Assembly: GCF_016858125.1 (NCBI RefSeq)
Contig: NZ_CP064781.1
Coordinates: forward strand, 3,911,214-3,975,213
From: Azospira restricta
GTDB taxonomy: Bacteria > Pseudomonadota > Gammaproteobacteria > Burkholderiales > Rhodocyclaceae
Direction: 5' to 3'
DNA length: 64,000 nucleotides
Part shown: positions 1 to 11,490 of the stretch, one piece after another
Position numbering within the stretch: the first letter of the stretch is position 1
How the letters are laid out: the number at the start of each line of letters is the position of its first letter
The notes under the pieces: generated by a model
Database searches by the model: none
Told to the model about the DNA's origin: nothing
The model's input: the letters and a program-made list of their open reading frames with translations, nothing else
Translations under genes and position numbers: made by a program

Positions 1-1082
1 ATCGCCGGCACGTTGTCGAGGTCGTTGTAGTTGATCGCCGGCGACACCATGGCGGACGCGTCGTGCGTGCCGGTCGCCTGCAGCACCGGCGTGTTGATCA
101 CCTCGAAGGTCTGCCGCTTGGCCTGTGCCTGGCCGAGGCCGGTGGCGACGACGGTGACGCGGATGTTCTCGCCCATGTTCTCGTCGTAGACCGCGCCGAA
201 GATGATGTGCGCGTCGTCGGCGGCGAACTCACGGACGGTGTTCATCACCTCGTTCACTTCCTTCATCTTCAGGCCGCGGGTGGCGGTGATGTTGACCAGC
301 ACGCCCTTGGCGCCGGACAGGTTGATGCCCTCCAGCAGCGGCGAGGCGACCGCCTGCTCGGCGGCGATGCGCGCGCGGTCGACGCCGGCGGAGGAGGCCG
401 AGCCCATCATCGCCATGCCCATCTCGCCCATCACCGTGCGCACGTCCTCGAAGTCGACGTTGACCAAGCCGGGGAAGTTGATGATCTCGGCGATGCCGCC
501 GACGGCGTTGCGCAGCACGTTGTCGGCGGCCTTGAAGGCATCGTCCATCGACACGTCGTCGCCGAGCACTTCCATCAGCTTGTCGTTGAGGATGACGATC
601 AGCGAATCGACCTGCTTCTGCAGTTCGGCCAGGCCGGCCTCGGCGACCTTCATGCGCTTGCCTTCGAAGGCGAACGGCTTGGTCACGACGGCCACTGTCA
701 GGATACCCAGTTCGCGCGCCACTTCGGCGACGATCGGCGCCGCGCCGGTGCCGGTGCCGCCGCCCATGCCGGCGGTGATGAAGGCCATGTGCGCCCCCTT
801 CAGCGCCTCGGCGATGCGCTCGCGCTCCTCGACCGCGGCGCTGCGGCCGGCTTCCGGCTTGGCGCCGGCGCCGAGGCCGCTCTTGCCGAGTTGGACCTTG
901 ATCGAGGCACCGCTGCGCTTCAAGGCCTGCGCGTCGGTGTTGGCGGCGATGAAATCGACGCCATTCACGCCCTCGCGGATCATGTGGTCAACCGCGTTGC
1001 CGCCGGCGCCGCCGACGCCGACGACCTTGATCACGGTGCCACTGTCGTTCGTCACTTCTTCGATGTCGATGATTTCAAACAT
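1..1082 (-). CDS. ftsZ: Cell division protein FtsZ (partial, C-terminus off the edge)
   Basis: Tubulin-like GTPase that forms the Z ring at midcell and recruits the divisome. The 360 visible residues carry the nucleotide-binding motif VGVGGAGGNAV near residue 21, the tubulin signature GGGTGTG at about 107-113, and the catalytic T7-loop motif NVDFED. The ATG follows an AGGAGG Shine-Dalgarno by 7 bases. It is the last visible gene of the dcw cluster, 31 bases after ftsA. The gene runs off the left edge, so the variable linker and the C-terminal peptide that binds FtsA cannot be seen. Confidence 0.98.
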   Translation of the reverse strand, partial: MFEIIDIEEVTNDSGTVIKVVGVGGAGGNAVDHMIREGVNGVDFIAANTDAQALKRSGASIKVQLGKSGLGAGAKPEAGRSAAVEERERIAEALKGAHMAFITAGMGGGTGTGAAPIVAEVARELGILTVAVVTKPFAFEGKRMKVAEAGLAELQKQVDSLIVILNDKLMEVLGDDVSMDDAFKAADNVLRNAVGGIAEIINFPGLVNVDFEDVRTVMGEMGMAMMGSASSAGVDRARIAAEQAVASPLLEGINLSGAKGVLVNITATRGLKMKEVNEVMNTVREFAADDAHIIFGAVYDENMGENIRVTVVATGLGQAQAKRQTFEVINTPVLQATGTHDASAMVSPAINYNDLDNVPA

Positions 1083-1113
1083 GGTGGGGCCTCCTCTGCA
1101 AAAAACCTGTTAA

Positions 1114-2343
1114 TCAGAAATTCTTCTCGAACCAGGACTTCATCCGTCCCAGCACTTGCTTGAAATTGCGCGTCTCGTGCACCTTCTGGCCGCGCTTGTG
1201 CTGCGTCTGCGCTTCCAGCAGCAGGCCGTAGGCGGTGGCGAAGCGCGGGCTCTGCACGACGTCGGCGAGCGCGCCCGAATACTTCGGCGAGCCCAGCCGC
1301 ACCGGCATGTGGAAGATCTCCTCGCCGAGCTCGATCATGCCGGGCATCACCGCGGTGCCGCCGGTGAGCACGATGCCCGACGACAGCACCTCCTCGAAGC
1401 CGGCGCGGCGCAGTTCGGCCTGGATCAGTTCGAACAGCTCCTCGACGCGCGGCTGGATGACGTCGGCGAGCGCACGCCGCGACAGCTTCCGGCTCGGCCG
1501 GTCGTCGACGCCGGCGACATCGAGCACTTCCTCGGGATCGGCCAGCTGCGACAGCGCGCAGCCATGCCGGCACTTGATGTCCTCGGCCTCGCGCGTCGGC
1601 GTCCTGAGCGCCATCGCGATGTCGTTGGTGATCTGGTCGCCGGCGATCGGGATCACCGAGGTGTGGCGGATCGCGCCCTGCGTCCACACCGCGATGTCGG
1701 TGGTGCCGCCGCCGATGTCGACCAGGCAGACGCCGAGATCCTTCTCGTCCTCGGACAGCACCGCGTAGGACGAGGCCAGCGGCTGCAGCACCAGGTCGTT
1801 CACCTCGATGCCGCAGCGACGCACGCACTTGACGATGTTCTGCGCCGCCGACACGGCGCCGGTGACGATGTGCACCTTCACTTCGAGGCGGAAGCCGCTC
1901 ATCCCGATCGGCTCGCGGATGCTGTCCTGGTCGTCGATGATGAATTCCTGCGTCAGGATGTGCAGAATCTCCTGGTCGGCCGGGATCGGCATCGCGCGCG
2001 CGGTCTCGATCACGCGATCGACGTCCATCGGCGTCACTTCCTTGTCCTTGATCGCCACCATGCCGTTCGAGTTGAAGCTGCGGATGTGGCTGCCGGCGAT
2101 CCCGGTATAGACGTCCTTGACCTTGCAGTCGGCCATCAGCTCGACTTCCTGCACGACGCGCGAGATCGCGCCGACGGTCTCCTCGATGTTGACCACGACC
2201 CCCTTCTTCAGCCCCTTCGATTCCTGCGACCCGATGCCGATCACGTTCAGCCGGCCCTCCGGCGTCACCTCGGCGACCAGCGCGACGATCTTCGAGGTGC
2301 CGATGTCCAGCCCGACGATCAGATCCTTGCTGTCTCTGCTCAT
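1114..2343 (-). CDS. ftsA: Cell division protein FtsA
   Basis: Actin-like ATPase that tethers FtsZ filaments to the inner membrane and helps activate septal synthesis. The 409-residue product has the phosphate-1 motif GLDIGTSKIVALV at its N-terminus and the phosphate-2 motif DIGGGTTDIAV near residue 200. It ends in an amphipathic tail with RMKSWFEKNF, the expected membrane-targeting helix. Length is close to the usual 410-420. The start overlaps the ftsQ stop by 4 bases (ATGA), so translational coupling is likely. Confidence 0.97.
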   Translation of the reverse strand: MSRDSKDLIVGLDIGTSKIVALVAEVTPEGRLNVIGIGSQESKGLKKGVVVNIEETVGAISRVVQEVELMADCKVKDVYTGIAGSHIRSFNSNGMVAIKDKEVTPMDVDRVIETARAMPIPADQEILHILTQEFIIDDQDSIREPIGMSGFRLEVKVHIVTGAVSAAQNIVKCVRRCGIEVNDLVLQPLASSYAVLSEDEKDLGVCLVDIGGGTTDIAVWTQGAIRHTSVIPIAGDQITNDIAMALRTPTREAEDIKCRHGCALSQLADPEEVLDVAGVDDRPSRKLSRRALADVIQPRVEELFELIQAELRRAGFEEVLSSGIVLTGGTAVMPGMIELGEEIFHMPVRLGSPKYSGALADVVQSPRFATAYGLLLEAQTQHKRGQKVHETRNFKQVLGRMKSWFEKNF

Positions 2344-3089
2344 TGCTTCCCTTTGCTCTCAGTTGCGTGCGCCGCCGCAAGCCGCAGCGCGAATCCGTTG
2401 GGGTACCGCATGTCCACGACGCTCGGCCGCGCCCTGGCCACCGTCAGCACGCTCGGGTAGTGGTCGACGAAACGCTGCAGGCGCGCGCGCAGCGGCACCT
2501 TCGCCTGCTGCCGCCCCAGTTCGACGACCATGCCGTCGTCCAGCCGCAGCTGCAGCGCCAGCCGCGGCGACATCGTCAGCATGCGCGGCGCGCGCCCGAG
2601 CGGCTGCAGCAGCTCGGCCGATTCGCGGTACCAGGCGAGCAGTTCGGCCGCCACCGCCTGCGGTCCGTGCAGCACCGGCAGCGGCTGCGGCGCCGTCATC
2701 ACCGCCGCGAACACTTCGCCATGCGTGTTCACCAGCTGCCCGGTGCCCTCGCCCCAGAATGCCACCGGCCGGTGTTCCTCGATGCGCACCTCGAGCCCCG
2801 ACGGCCAGCGCCGGCGCACCTCGGCATGGCGCACCCAGGCCAGCTTCTCCAGCGACTGGCGCAAGGCCTCGACGTTGACGCTGAAGAAGTTGCCGCGCAG
2901 CAGCCCGGCCATCGCGCGCTCGACGTCGCTGCGCTTCACCTCGGAAAGCTCGTGCGTGACCACTACCTGCGACAGCCGGAAGTGCGGCAGGCGCGTGAAC
3001 CAGACGGCGGCCGCCACCAGCAGCGCGGCCGTCGCCGCTGCGAAGAGCAGGTCGGCGACGGCGGTCATCAGCTGCGGCTTGTTCCACAT
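2340..3089 (-). CDS. ftsQ: Cell division protein FtsQ
   Basis: Bitopic inner-membrane protein that links early and late divisome proteins through the FtsQLB complex. The 249-residue product has a short cytoplasmic N-terminus, one membrane segment at about residues 13-31, then a periplasmic POTRA-type domain (FRLSQVVVTHELSEV onward) and the FtsQ beta domain. It lies between ddlB (21 bases upstream) and ftsA (4-base overlap), as in other proteobacterial dcw clusters. Sequence conservation in this family is low, so synteny contributes strongly to the call. Confidence 0.95.
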   Translation of the reverse strand: MWNKPQLMTAVADLLFAAATAALLVAAAVWFTRLPHFRLSQVVVTHELSEVKRSDVERAMAGLLRGNFFSVNVEALRQSLEKLAWVRHAEVRRRWPSGLEVRIEEHRPVAFWGEGTGQLVNTHGEVFAAVMTAPQPLPVLHGPQAVAAELLAWYRESAELLQPLGRAPRMLTMSPRLALQLRLDDGMVVELGRQQAKVPLRARLQRFVDHYPSVLTVARARPSVVDMRYPNGFALRLAAAHATESKGKQ

Positions 3090-3110
3090 GGTTCATTCGC
3101 GCTCCCGCGT

Positions 3111-4031
3111 TCAGCCCTTCGTCGCCAGCGCCAGCACGCGCAGCACCAGCGCGTCGTAGTCGATGCCGGCGACGCGCGCAGCCATCGGCACCAGCGAGTG
3201 GTCGGTCATCCCCGGCGAGGTGTTCACCTCGAGGAAATGCGGGTTGCCGGCCTCGTCCATCAGGAAATCGACGCGCCCCCAGCCGCGTCCGCCGAGCACG
3301 CGGAAGGCCTCCAGCGCCTGCCCGCGGATGCGCAGCTCCTGCGCCTCGGGCAGGCCGCAGGGGCAGCGGTACTGCGTGTCGTCGCGGTTGTACTTGGCCT
3401 CGTAGTCGTAGAACTCGGTCGCCGGCTCGATCTTGATGATCGGCAGCACCTGGTCGCCGAGGATGCCGACCGTGTATTCGCCGCCGAGGATGCCGCGCTC
3501 GGCGATCACCAGCGGGTCGTACTTCGCCGCCAGCGCGTAGGCGGCGGCGAGGTCGCCGCGGCGCTTGACCATCGTGATGCCGATCGACGAGCCCTCGCAG
3601 GCCGGCTTGACGAACAGCGGCAGGCCCAGCTCCTCCTCGACCTCGGCGAAATCGCTGTCGGCGTTGAGCAGCGCGTAGTCCGGCACCGGCAGGCCGGCCG
3701 CCTTCCACAACAGCTTGGTGCGCCACTTGTCCATGCCCAGCGCCGAGGCCATCACGCCGCTGCCGGTGTAGGGGATGCCCATCAGCTCGAGCACGCCCTG
3801 GATCGTGCCGTCCTCGCCGTGCCGCCCGTGCAGCGCGATGAAGACGCGGTCGAAGCCGCGCAGCTCATCGAGCGCGCGCTCGGCGGGATCGAAGGGATGC
3901 GCATCGACGCCCTGCCGCTTCAGCGCGGCGAGCACGCGACTGCCGCTGTTCAGCGACACCGCGCGTTCGGCCGAGGTACCGCCGAAGAGCACGGCGACTT
4001 TTCCGAAATCCTTGACGTTCATGGCATTCAT
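3111..4031 (-). CDS. ddlB: D-alanine--D-alanine ligase
   Basis: Cytoplasmic ATP-grasp enzyme that joins two D-alanines to give the dipeptide added by MurF. The 306-residue product has the family N-terminal motif [17 protein letters not shown], the central [13 protein letters not shown]-grasp loop, and the C-terminal [15 protein letters not shown] metal and substrate region. The start at 4031 lies one base after the murC stop; a second in-frame ATG at 4022 (MNVKDFGK) is also possible. Both starts have weak ribosome-binding sites, consistent with coupling to murC. Confidence 0.97.
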   Translation of the reverse strand: MNAMNVKDFGKVAVLFGGTSAERAVSLNSGSRVLAALKRQGVDAHPFDPAERALDELRGFDRVFIALHGRHGEDGTIQGVLELMGIPYTGSGVMASALGMDKWRTKLLWKAAGLPVPDYALLNADSDFAEVEEELGLPLFVKPACEGSSIGITMVKRRGDLAAAYALAAKYDPLVIAERGILGGEYTVGILGDQVLPIIKIEPATEFYDYEAKYNRDDTQYRCPCGLPEAQELRIRGQALEAFRVLGGRGWGRVDFLMDEAGNPHFLEVNTSPGMTDHSLVPMAARVAGIDYDALVLRVLALATKG

Positions 4032-4032
4032 C

Positions 4033-5417
<1,385 letters not shown>

Positions 5418-5421
<4 letters not shown>

Positions 5422-6494
5422 TTCACCAGCTCCGCGCAGGCTTGCGCCACGATCGCCGTGGCATCGGGTTTGGCCAGCTCGCGCGCGCGCTCCGCCATCT
5501 GCAGCAGCTGCTCGCGGCCGTAGTTGCGGATCAGCGCGACCTTCTCCGGCGTCAGATCGGATTGCGGCAGCAGGATCGCGCCGCCGGCGTTGGCGAGGAA
5601 CTTCGCGTTGCCGGTCTGGTGGTCATCGACCGCGTGCGGGAACGGCACCAGGATGCTGGCGACGCCGGCCGCCGCGAGTTCGGCGACGGTCAGCGCGCCG
5701 GCGCGGCAGATCACCAGGTCGGCCCATTCGTAGGCGCCGGCCATGTCCTCGATGAAGGCGACGCAGTGCGCCTGCACGCCGGCGGCGGCGTAGTTCGCCT
5801 GCAGCGCGGCGAGGTGCTTCTCGCCCGACTGGTGCACGACGGTCGGCCGCTCCTCCGCGGGGATCAGCGCCAGCCCCTTCGGCACCATCTCGTTCAGCGC
5901 CGCGGCGCCGAGGCTGCCGCCCAGCACCAGCACGCGGATCGGGCCGTCGTGCGTCGCGTAGCGCGCGGCCGGCGCGGGCAGCGCGGCGATCTCGGCGCGC
6001 ACCGGGTTGCCGGCCCAGATGCCGTCCCCGAGCACGTCCGGGAAGCCGGACAGGATGCGGTCGGCGACCTTCGCCAGCACGCGGTTGGCCAGCCCGGCCA
6101 CCGAGTTCTGCTCGTGCAACGCCAGCGGCCGGCCGAGCAGCGCCGCCATCATGCCGCCGGGGAAGCTGATGTAGCCGCCCATGCCGAGCACCACGTCCGG
6201 CTGCACGCGGCGGATCTGCCGCGCCGCCTGCCAGAAGCCGGAGAGCAGCGCCAGCGGCAGCAGCAGCTTCCTGAGCAGGCCCTTGCCGCGCAGCGCGCCA
6301 AAGCGCACCGGCGCCAGTTCGTAGCCGCGCGCCGGCACCAGCTTCGCCTCCATGCCGTCCGGATTGCCCATCCAGACGACGTTCCAGCCGTCTGCGCGCA
6401 GGTGGTCGGCGACCGCCAGCCCGGGGAAGACGTGGCCGCCGGTGCCGCCGGCCATCACCAGCAGCGTGCGCGATTCGTTCACGGCGGCGCTCAT
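5418..6494 (-). CDS. murG: UDP-GlcNAc:lipid I N-acetylglucosaminyltransferase MurG
   Basis: GT28 glycosyltransferase on the inner face of the membrane that converts lipid I to lipid II. The 358 residues fit the family length. The N-terminal glycine-rich loop [16 protein letters not shown] and the C-terminal UDP-GlcNAc site ([17 protein letters not shown], then HQTGNA) are clear. The start [10 protein letters not shown] at 6494 is chosen because it overlaps the ftsW stop as ATGA. The reading frame stays open far upstream, but that part lies opposite ftsW codons in another frame. Confidence 0.97.
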
Positions 6495-7654
6495 ACCTGC
6501 CCCCCGCGCATCAGCTGCCGATTCTCCCAATCGACGCGCAACAGGATCGCCAGCGCCACGCAGTTGGCGAGGATGCCCGAGCCGCCGAAGCTCATCAGCG
6601 GCAGCGTCAGCCCCTTGGTCGGCAACAGGCCCATGTTCACGCCCATGTTGATGAAGGCCTGGACGCCGATCCAGATGCCGATGCCCATCGCCACCAGCGC
6701 CGGGTAGAGGCGGTCGAGCGCGACCGCCTGGCGGCCGATGGCGAAGGCGCGCTGGACGATCAGCGCGAACAGCGCGACGACGGCGACGACGCCGACCAGG
6801 CCGAGCTCCTCGGCGATCACCGCGAGCAGGAAGTCGGTATGCGCCTCGGGCAGGTAGAACAGCTTCTCGACCGAGGCGCCGAGGCCGACGCCGAAGATCT
6901 CGCCGCGGCCGAAGGCGATCAGCGCGTGCGACAGCTGGTAGCCGCGGCCGAAAGCGTCGGCCCACGGGTCCATGAAGCCGAAGATGCGGTCGCGGCGGTA
7001 GGGCGAGACGATGATCAGCACGGCGAAGGCGGCGAGCAGCAGCACGATCAGGATCGCGAACAGCCGCGCGCGCATGCCGCCGAGGAAGAGGATGCCCATC
7101 GCGATCGAGATGATGACGACGAAGGCGCCGAAGTCCGGCTCCTTCAAGAGCAGGATGCCGACGAAGACCATCGCCCCGGCCATCGGCAGGAAGGCCTTCT
7201 TCAGGTCGTGCATCACCGCCATCTTGCGCACCGTGTAGTCGGCGGCGTAGAGCGCGGCGAACAGCTTCATCAGCTCCGACGGCTGCAGGTTGGCGACGCC
7301 CAGCGGCAGCCAGCGGCGGGCGCCGTTCACGTCGCGGCCGATGCCGGGGATCAGCACGACGACGAGCAACGCGACGCCGGCGACGAACAGCCACGGCGCC
7401 AGCTGCTGCCAGGCGTTCAGCGGCACCTGGAAGGCGACGGCGGCGGCGACGATGCCGATGCACAGGAAGACCGCGTGCCGCACCAGGAAATACGCCGGTT
7501 GATTGCCGGTGAAGCGACCGGCCTCGGCGATCGCGATCGACGCCGAATAGACCATCACCATGCCGAAGAAGAGCAGCAGCAGCGCGCTCCACAGCAGCGT
7601 GAAGTCGACTTCGGACGGGGTGCGGCGCGGCGCGTCGAGGGCCTGCATCAGCAT
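6491..7654 (-). CDS. ftsW: Septal peptidoglycan glycosyltransferase FtsW (SEDS family)
   Basis: Polytopic SEDS-family membrane protein that polymerises lipid II at the septum together with FtsI. The 387-residue product shows about ten hydrophobic segments and the SEDS motif region around [18 protein letters not shown]. The C-terminal region contains [12 protein letters not shown]. It overlaps murD by 7 bases upstream and murG by 4 bases downstream. RodA is the main alternative, but the dcw position supports FtsW. Confidence 0.97.
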   Translation of the reverse strand: MLMQALDAPRRTPSEVDFTLLWSALLLLFFGMVMVYSASIAIAEAGRFTGNQPAYFLVRHAVFLCIGIVAAAVAFQVPLNAWQQLAPWLFVAGVALLVVVLIPGIGRDVNGARRWLPLGVANLQPSELMKLFAALYAADYTVRKMAVMHDLKKAFLPMAGAMVFVGILLLKEPDFGAFVVIISIAMGILFLGGMRARLFAILIVLLLAAFAVLIIVSPYRRDRIFGFMDPWADAFGRGYQLSHALIAFGRGEIFGVGLGASVEKLFYLPEAHTDFLLAVIAEELGLVGVVAVVALFALIVQRAFAIGRQAVALDRLYPALVAMGIGIWIGVQAFINMGVNMGLLPTKGLTLPLMSFGGSGILANCVALAILLRVDWENRQLMRGGQV

Positions 7655-9015
7655 GCGGCGCCCTCCCTCGCCTTCACCGCGGCGATGAAGGCCTCGGCGC
7701 GGTGCGCGTAGTTGCGGTACATGTCGAGGCTGGCGCAGGCCGGCGACAGCAGCACCGCGTCGCCCGGCTGCGCCTGCGCGGCACAGAAGGCGACGGCGGC
7801 GTCCATGTCGGCGCAGCGCTGCAGCGGCAGGCCGCAGCCGGCGATGGCCGCCTCGATCGCCGGCGCGTCGCGGCCGATCAGCGCCACCGCGCGGCCGTGC
7901 GCGGCGAGCGCCGCGGCGAGCGGCGCGAAGTCCTGCCCCTTGCCGTCGCCGCCGAGGATGATCGCCAGCTTGCGGCCCATGCCCTGGATCGCCGCCAGCG
8001 TGGCGCCGACGTTGGTGCCCTTCGAGTCGTCGTAGTAGTCGACGCCATTGACGCGGGTGACGAACTCGACGCGGTGGGCGAGCCCGCGGAATTCGCGCAG
8101 CGCCGCCAGCACGCGTTGCGGCGCGATGCCGACGCCCTCGAGCAGCGCCAGCGCCGCCAGCGCGTTGGCCGCGTTGTGCAGCCCGGCCAGCTTCATCTCG
8201 GCGACCGGCAGCAGACGCTCGCTGCCGCGCATCAGCCAGCCGTCGGCCAGGCCGTAGTCGGCGGCGCGCGGCGGCCGGTCAAGGCCGAAGCTGACCAGCG
8301 CCTTGCCGCAGCGTCCCATGCCCAGGCTGCGGTCGTCGTCGCGGTTGAGCACCATCACGCGGCAACCCTTGAAGATGCGCGCCTTGGCCGCCGCGTAGTC
8401 GTCGAGGCCGGCATAGCGGTCGAGGTGGTCCTCGCAGATGTTGAGCACGGTCGCCGCGTCGGCATCGAGGCTGTGCGTCGTTTCCAGCTGGAAGCTCGAC
8501 AGCTCCAGCACCCACAGCGCCGGTAGCGCGTTGCCGTCGAGCGCCGCCATCAGCGCGTCGAGCGCCGCCGGCGAGATGTTGCCGCAGGCCACCGCCGGCA
8601 CGCCGGCGGCATTGGCGAGGTGGGCGGCGAGCGCGGTCGTCGTCGTCTTGCCGTTGCTGCCGGTGATGGCGACGATCCTGGCCTGCGGCGTGCGCGCATG
8701 CACCGCCCAGGCGAACAGCTCGATCTCGGACACCACCGGCACGCCGGCTGCGATCGCCGCCTGCACGTTGGCCTCCTGCACCGGCAGGCCGGGCGAGATG
8801 GCGATCAAATCGACGCCGGCGAAGGTCGCCGCGGCGAACGGGCCCGCGACCAGCTCGGCCGCCGGCACCGCCGCCCGCAACTCGGCGGCATTCGGCGGCG
8901 CGGCGCGGCTGTCGGCGACGCGCACGCGCGCGCCTTCGCGCGCGAGCCACTTCGCCATGGCCAGCCCCGTTTCGCCGAGGCCGAGCACCAGTGCCTGTTT
9001 ACCCTTGACGTCCAT
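7648..9015 (-). CDS. murD: UDP-N-acetylmuramoyl-L-alanine--D-glutamate ligase
   Basis: Second Mur ligase, adding D-glutamate to UDP-MurNAc-L-Ala. The 455-residue product starts with a Rossmann-like motif [18 protein letters not shown], carries the P-loop [13 protein letters not shown], and has the ligase C-terminal motif [16 protein letters not shown]. It begins 10 bases after the mraY stop and overlaps ftsW, so it sits inside one tightly packed transcription unit. Confidence 0.97.
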   Translation of the reverse strand: MDVKGKQALVLGLGETGLAMAKWLAREGARVRVADSRAAPPNAAELRAAVPAAELVAGPFAAATFAGVDLIAISPGLPVQEANVQAAIAAGVPVVSEIELFAWAVHARTPQARIVAITGSNGKTTTTALAAHLANAAGVPAVACGNISPAALDALMAALDGNALPALWVLELSSFQLETTHSLDADAATVLNICEDHLDRYAGLDDYAAAKARIFKGCRVMVLNRDDDRSLGMGRCGKALVSFGLDRPPRAADYGLADGWLMRGSERLLPVAEMKLAGLHNAANALAALALLEGVGIAPQRVLAALREFRGLAHRVEFVTRVNGVDYYDDSKGTNVGATLAAIQGMGRKLAIILGGDGKGQDFAPLAAALAAHGRAVALIGRDAPAIEAAIAGCGLPLQRCADMDAAVAFCAAQAQPGDAVLLSPACASLDMYRNYAHRAEAFIAAVKAREGAAC

Positions 9016-9025
9016 GTCCGTCCAT

Positions 9026-10114
9026 TTAGCGCAGCTTCAGCGTCGACAGCCCGAACAGCACGAGCATGATGGTGATGATCCAGAAGCGGACCACCACCTG
9101 CGTTTCCTTCCACCCCCCGAGTTCGTAGTGGTGGTGCAGCGGCGCCATGCGGAAGATGCGCTTGCCGCCGGTGAACTTGAAGTAGAGGACCTGCGCCGCG
9201 ACCGACAGCGTCTCGGCGACGAAGACGCCGCCCATGATCGCCAGCACGATTTCCTGGCGGACGATGACGGCGACGGTGCCGAGCGCGCCGCCCAGCGCCA
9301 GCGCGCCGACGTCGCCCATGAAGACCTCGGCCGGATAGGCGTTGAACCACAGGAAGCCGAGCCCGGCCCCGGCCATCGCGCCGAGGAAGATGCACAGCTC
9401 GCCGGCCCCCGGGATGTAGGGAACGAACAGGTACTTGGCGTACACCGCGTTGCCGGCGACGTAGGCGAAGATCGCCAGCGCCGCGGCGACCATCACCGCC
9501 GGCATGATCGCCAGGCCGTCGAGGCCGTCGGTCAGGTTCACCGCGTTCGAGGTGCCGACGATGACGAAGTAGGTCAGGATCATGAAGCCGATCACGCCGA
9601 GCGGGTAGGCGACGCTCTTGAAGAAGGGCACGATCAGTTCCATCTGCGCCGGCAGCGTCGCCGTCATGCCGAGGTAGACGGCGACCGCGGCGCCGATCAC
9701 CGACTGCCAGAAGTACTTCCAGCGCGAGGCAAGCCCCTTCGGGTCGCGGTACACCACCTTCTTCCAGTCGTCGTACCAGCCGATCGCGCCGAAGCCGACG
9801 GTGACGATCAGCACCACCCAGACGTAGCGGTTGGAGAGGTCGGCCCAGAGCAGCGTGGTGATCGCGATCGCGATCAGGATCAGCACGCCGCCCATCGTCG
9901 GCGTGCCGGATTTCGCGAGGTGCGTCTGCGGGCCGTCGGTGCGCACCGCCTGGCCGATCTTCTTCGCCGCCAGCCAGCGGATCACGCGCGGACCGGCGAT
10001 GAAGGAGATGATCAGCGCGGTCATCGCGGCGAGCACCGTGCGCAGCGTGATGTAGCCGAAGACGTTGAAGGCGCGCACATCCTGGCCGAGCCACTGGGCG
10101 AGCATCAAGAGCAT
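9026..10114 (-). CDS. mraY: Phospho-N-acetylmuramoyl-pentapeptide transferase MraY
   Basis: Integral membrane enzyme that transfers phospho-MurNAc-pentapeptide to undecaprenyl phosphate, making lipid I. The 362-residue product has about ten membrane segments and the catalytic motifs [27 protein letters not shown] and [11 protein letters not shown]. The start [11 protein letters not shown] at 10114 gives the family length and overlaps the murF stop by 10 bases. An upstream in-frame extension lies over murF codons and was rejected. Confidence 0.98.
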   Translation of the reverse strand: MLLMLAQWLGQDVRAFNVFGYITLRTVLAAMTALIISFIAGPRVIRWLAAKKIGQAVRTDGPQTHLAKSGTPTMGGVLILIAIAITTLLWADLSNRYVWVVLIVTVGFGAIGWYDDWKKVVYRDPKGLASRWKYFWQSVIGAAVAVYLGMTATLPAQMELIVPFFKSVAYPLGVIGFMILTYFVIVGTSNAVNLTDGLDGLAIMPAVMVAAALAIFAYVAGNAVYAKYLFVPYIPGAGELCIFLGAMAGAGLGFLWFNAYPAEVFMGDVGALALGGALGTVAVIVRQEIVLAIMGGVFVAETLSVAAQVLYFKFTGGKRIFRMAPLHHHYELGGWKETQVVVRFWIITIMLVLFGLSTLKLR

Positions 10115-11490
10115 GGGGGGTTCTCCGTCGGCAGGGCGATGGCGTCGGCCACGCGCTCCATGCGCATGAAGCGCGAGCCCTTGACGAGGACGGTGGTGTT
10201 CGCCGTCAGCTCGGGCTTCAGCGCCTCGATCAGGTCTTCGATCTTCTTGTAGTGGTGGGCGCCGTCGCCGAAGTTGCGGGCGGCGATCGCGCTCGCCTCG
10301 CCGAGCGCGTAGAGCGCATCGACGCCGGCGCTCTTGGCGTAGCCGCCGACCTCGTCGTGGTACTGCGCGGCGGCGTCGCCGATCTCGCCCATGTCGCCGA
10401 GCACGAGGATCTTGCGGCCGATGGTCGAGGCCAGCACGTCGATGCCGGCGCGCATCGAATCCGGGTTGGCGTTGTAGGTGTCGTCGAGGATCACCGCACC
10501 GTTCGCGCCGGCGCGGCGCTGCAGGCGGCCCTTGACCCCCTTGAACGCGGCCAGACCGGCCGCGATCGCGGCCAGCGGGACGCCGGCGGCAAAGGTCGCG
10601 GCGACCGCCGCCAGTGCGTTGCGCGCGTTGTGCGCGCCGGGCAGCGCCAGATCGACAGCGCCTTCGCCCGCCGGCGTGATGAAGTGCAGCTCGGTCTCCA
10701 GCCCGTGCAGGCGCACGCGCCCGTGCACGTCGGCGGCGCCGTCGAGGCCGAAGCTGATGACGCGGCGGCCGACGTTCATCGCCTGCCACAGCGGCGCGTG
10801 CGGATCGTCGGCATTGATCACGGCGACGCCGTCGGCGGCGAGCCCGTCGTAGATCGTCCCCTTCTCGCGGGCGATCGCGTCGAGCGTGCCCATGCCCTGC
10901 AGGTGCGCGCGCTGGGCATTGGTGACCAGCGCCACGGTCGGTCGCGCGAGGCGCGTCAGGTAGCCGATCTCGCCGGGGTGGTTCATGCCCATCTCGACGA
11001 TCGCCGCCTGGTGGTGCGCGCGCAGCTGCAACAGCGTCAGCGGCAGGCCGATGTCGTTGTTGAGGTTGCCCTGCGTCGCCAGCACGTCGCCGCCGAACGC
11101 CGCCTGCAGGATGCAGGCGATCATCTCCTTGGTCGTCGTCTTGCCGTTCGAGCCGGTCACCGCGATCAGCGGCAGGTCGAAGCCGGCGCGCCAGTGCGCG
11201 GCCAACGCGCCGAGCGCGAGCCGGGTGTCGGCGACGGCGATCAGCGGCAGCCCGACATCCTTCAGCGCTTCCGCCGCATCGGCGGCGACGACGGCGCCCA
11301 CCGCGCCCTCGCTGGCGACGGTGCCGATGAAGTCGTGGCCGTCGAAGCGCTCGCCGCGCAGCGCGACGAACAGGTCGCCGGCACGGATCGCGCGGCTGTC
11401 GGTGGATACCGCGTAGAAGCCGGCGTCGGCGCCGATCAGCCGGCCGTTAAGCGCCGCCGCCGCGGCCGAGAGTTTCAGCATCGTGCTCAT
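10105..11490 (-). CDS. murF: UDP-MurNAc-tripeptide--D-Ala-D-Ala ligase MurF
   Basis: Last cytoplasmic Mur ligase; it adds the D-Ala-D-Ala made by DdlB. The 461-residue product has the P-loop [13 protein letters not shown], the motif [13 protein letters not shown], and the C-terminal [16 protein letters not shown]. The start at 11490 overlaps the murE stop as ATGA; a second in-frame ATG (MLKLSAA) lies nine bases downstream. murE, murF and mraY are translationally linked. Confidence 0.97.
   Translation of the reverse strand: MSTMLKLSAAAAALNGRLIGADAGFYAVSTDSRAIRAGDLFVALRGERFDGHDFIGTVASEGAVGAVVAADAAEALKDVGLPLIAVADTRLALGALAAHWRAGFDLPLIAVTGSNGKTTTKEMIACILQAAFGGDVLATQGNLNNDIGLPLTLLQLRAHHQAAIVEMGMNHPGEIGYLTRLARPTVALVTNAQRAHLQGMGTLDAIAREKGTIYDGLAADGVAVINADDPHAPLWQAMNVGRRVISFGLDGAADVHGRVRLHGLETELHFITPAGEGAVDLALPGAHNARNALAAVAATFAAGVPLAAIAAGLAAFKGVKGRLQRRAGANGAVILDDTYNANPDSMRAGIDVLASTIGRKILVLGDMGEIGDAAAQYHDEVGGYAKSAGVDALYALGEASAIAARNFGDGAHHYKKIEDLIEALKPELTANTTVLVKGSRFMRMERVADAIALPTENPPCS

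Noticed and set aside
6495..7592. In-frame upstream extension of murG
   Set aside because: It overlaps ftsW in another frame and encodes Arg-rich shadow sequence; MurG starts at 6494 with the usual ATGA overlap. Similar extensions of mraY, murF, murE and the Sua5 gene were trimmed.
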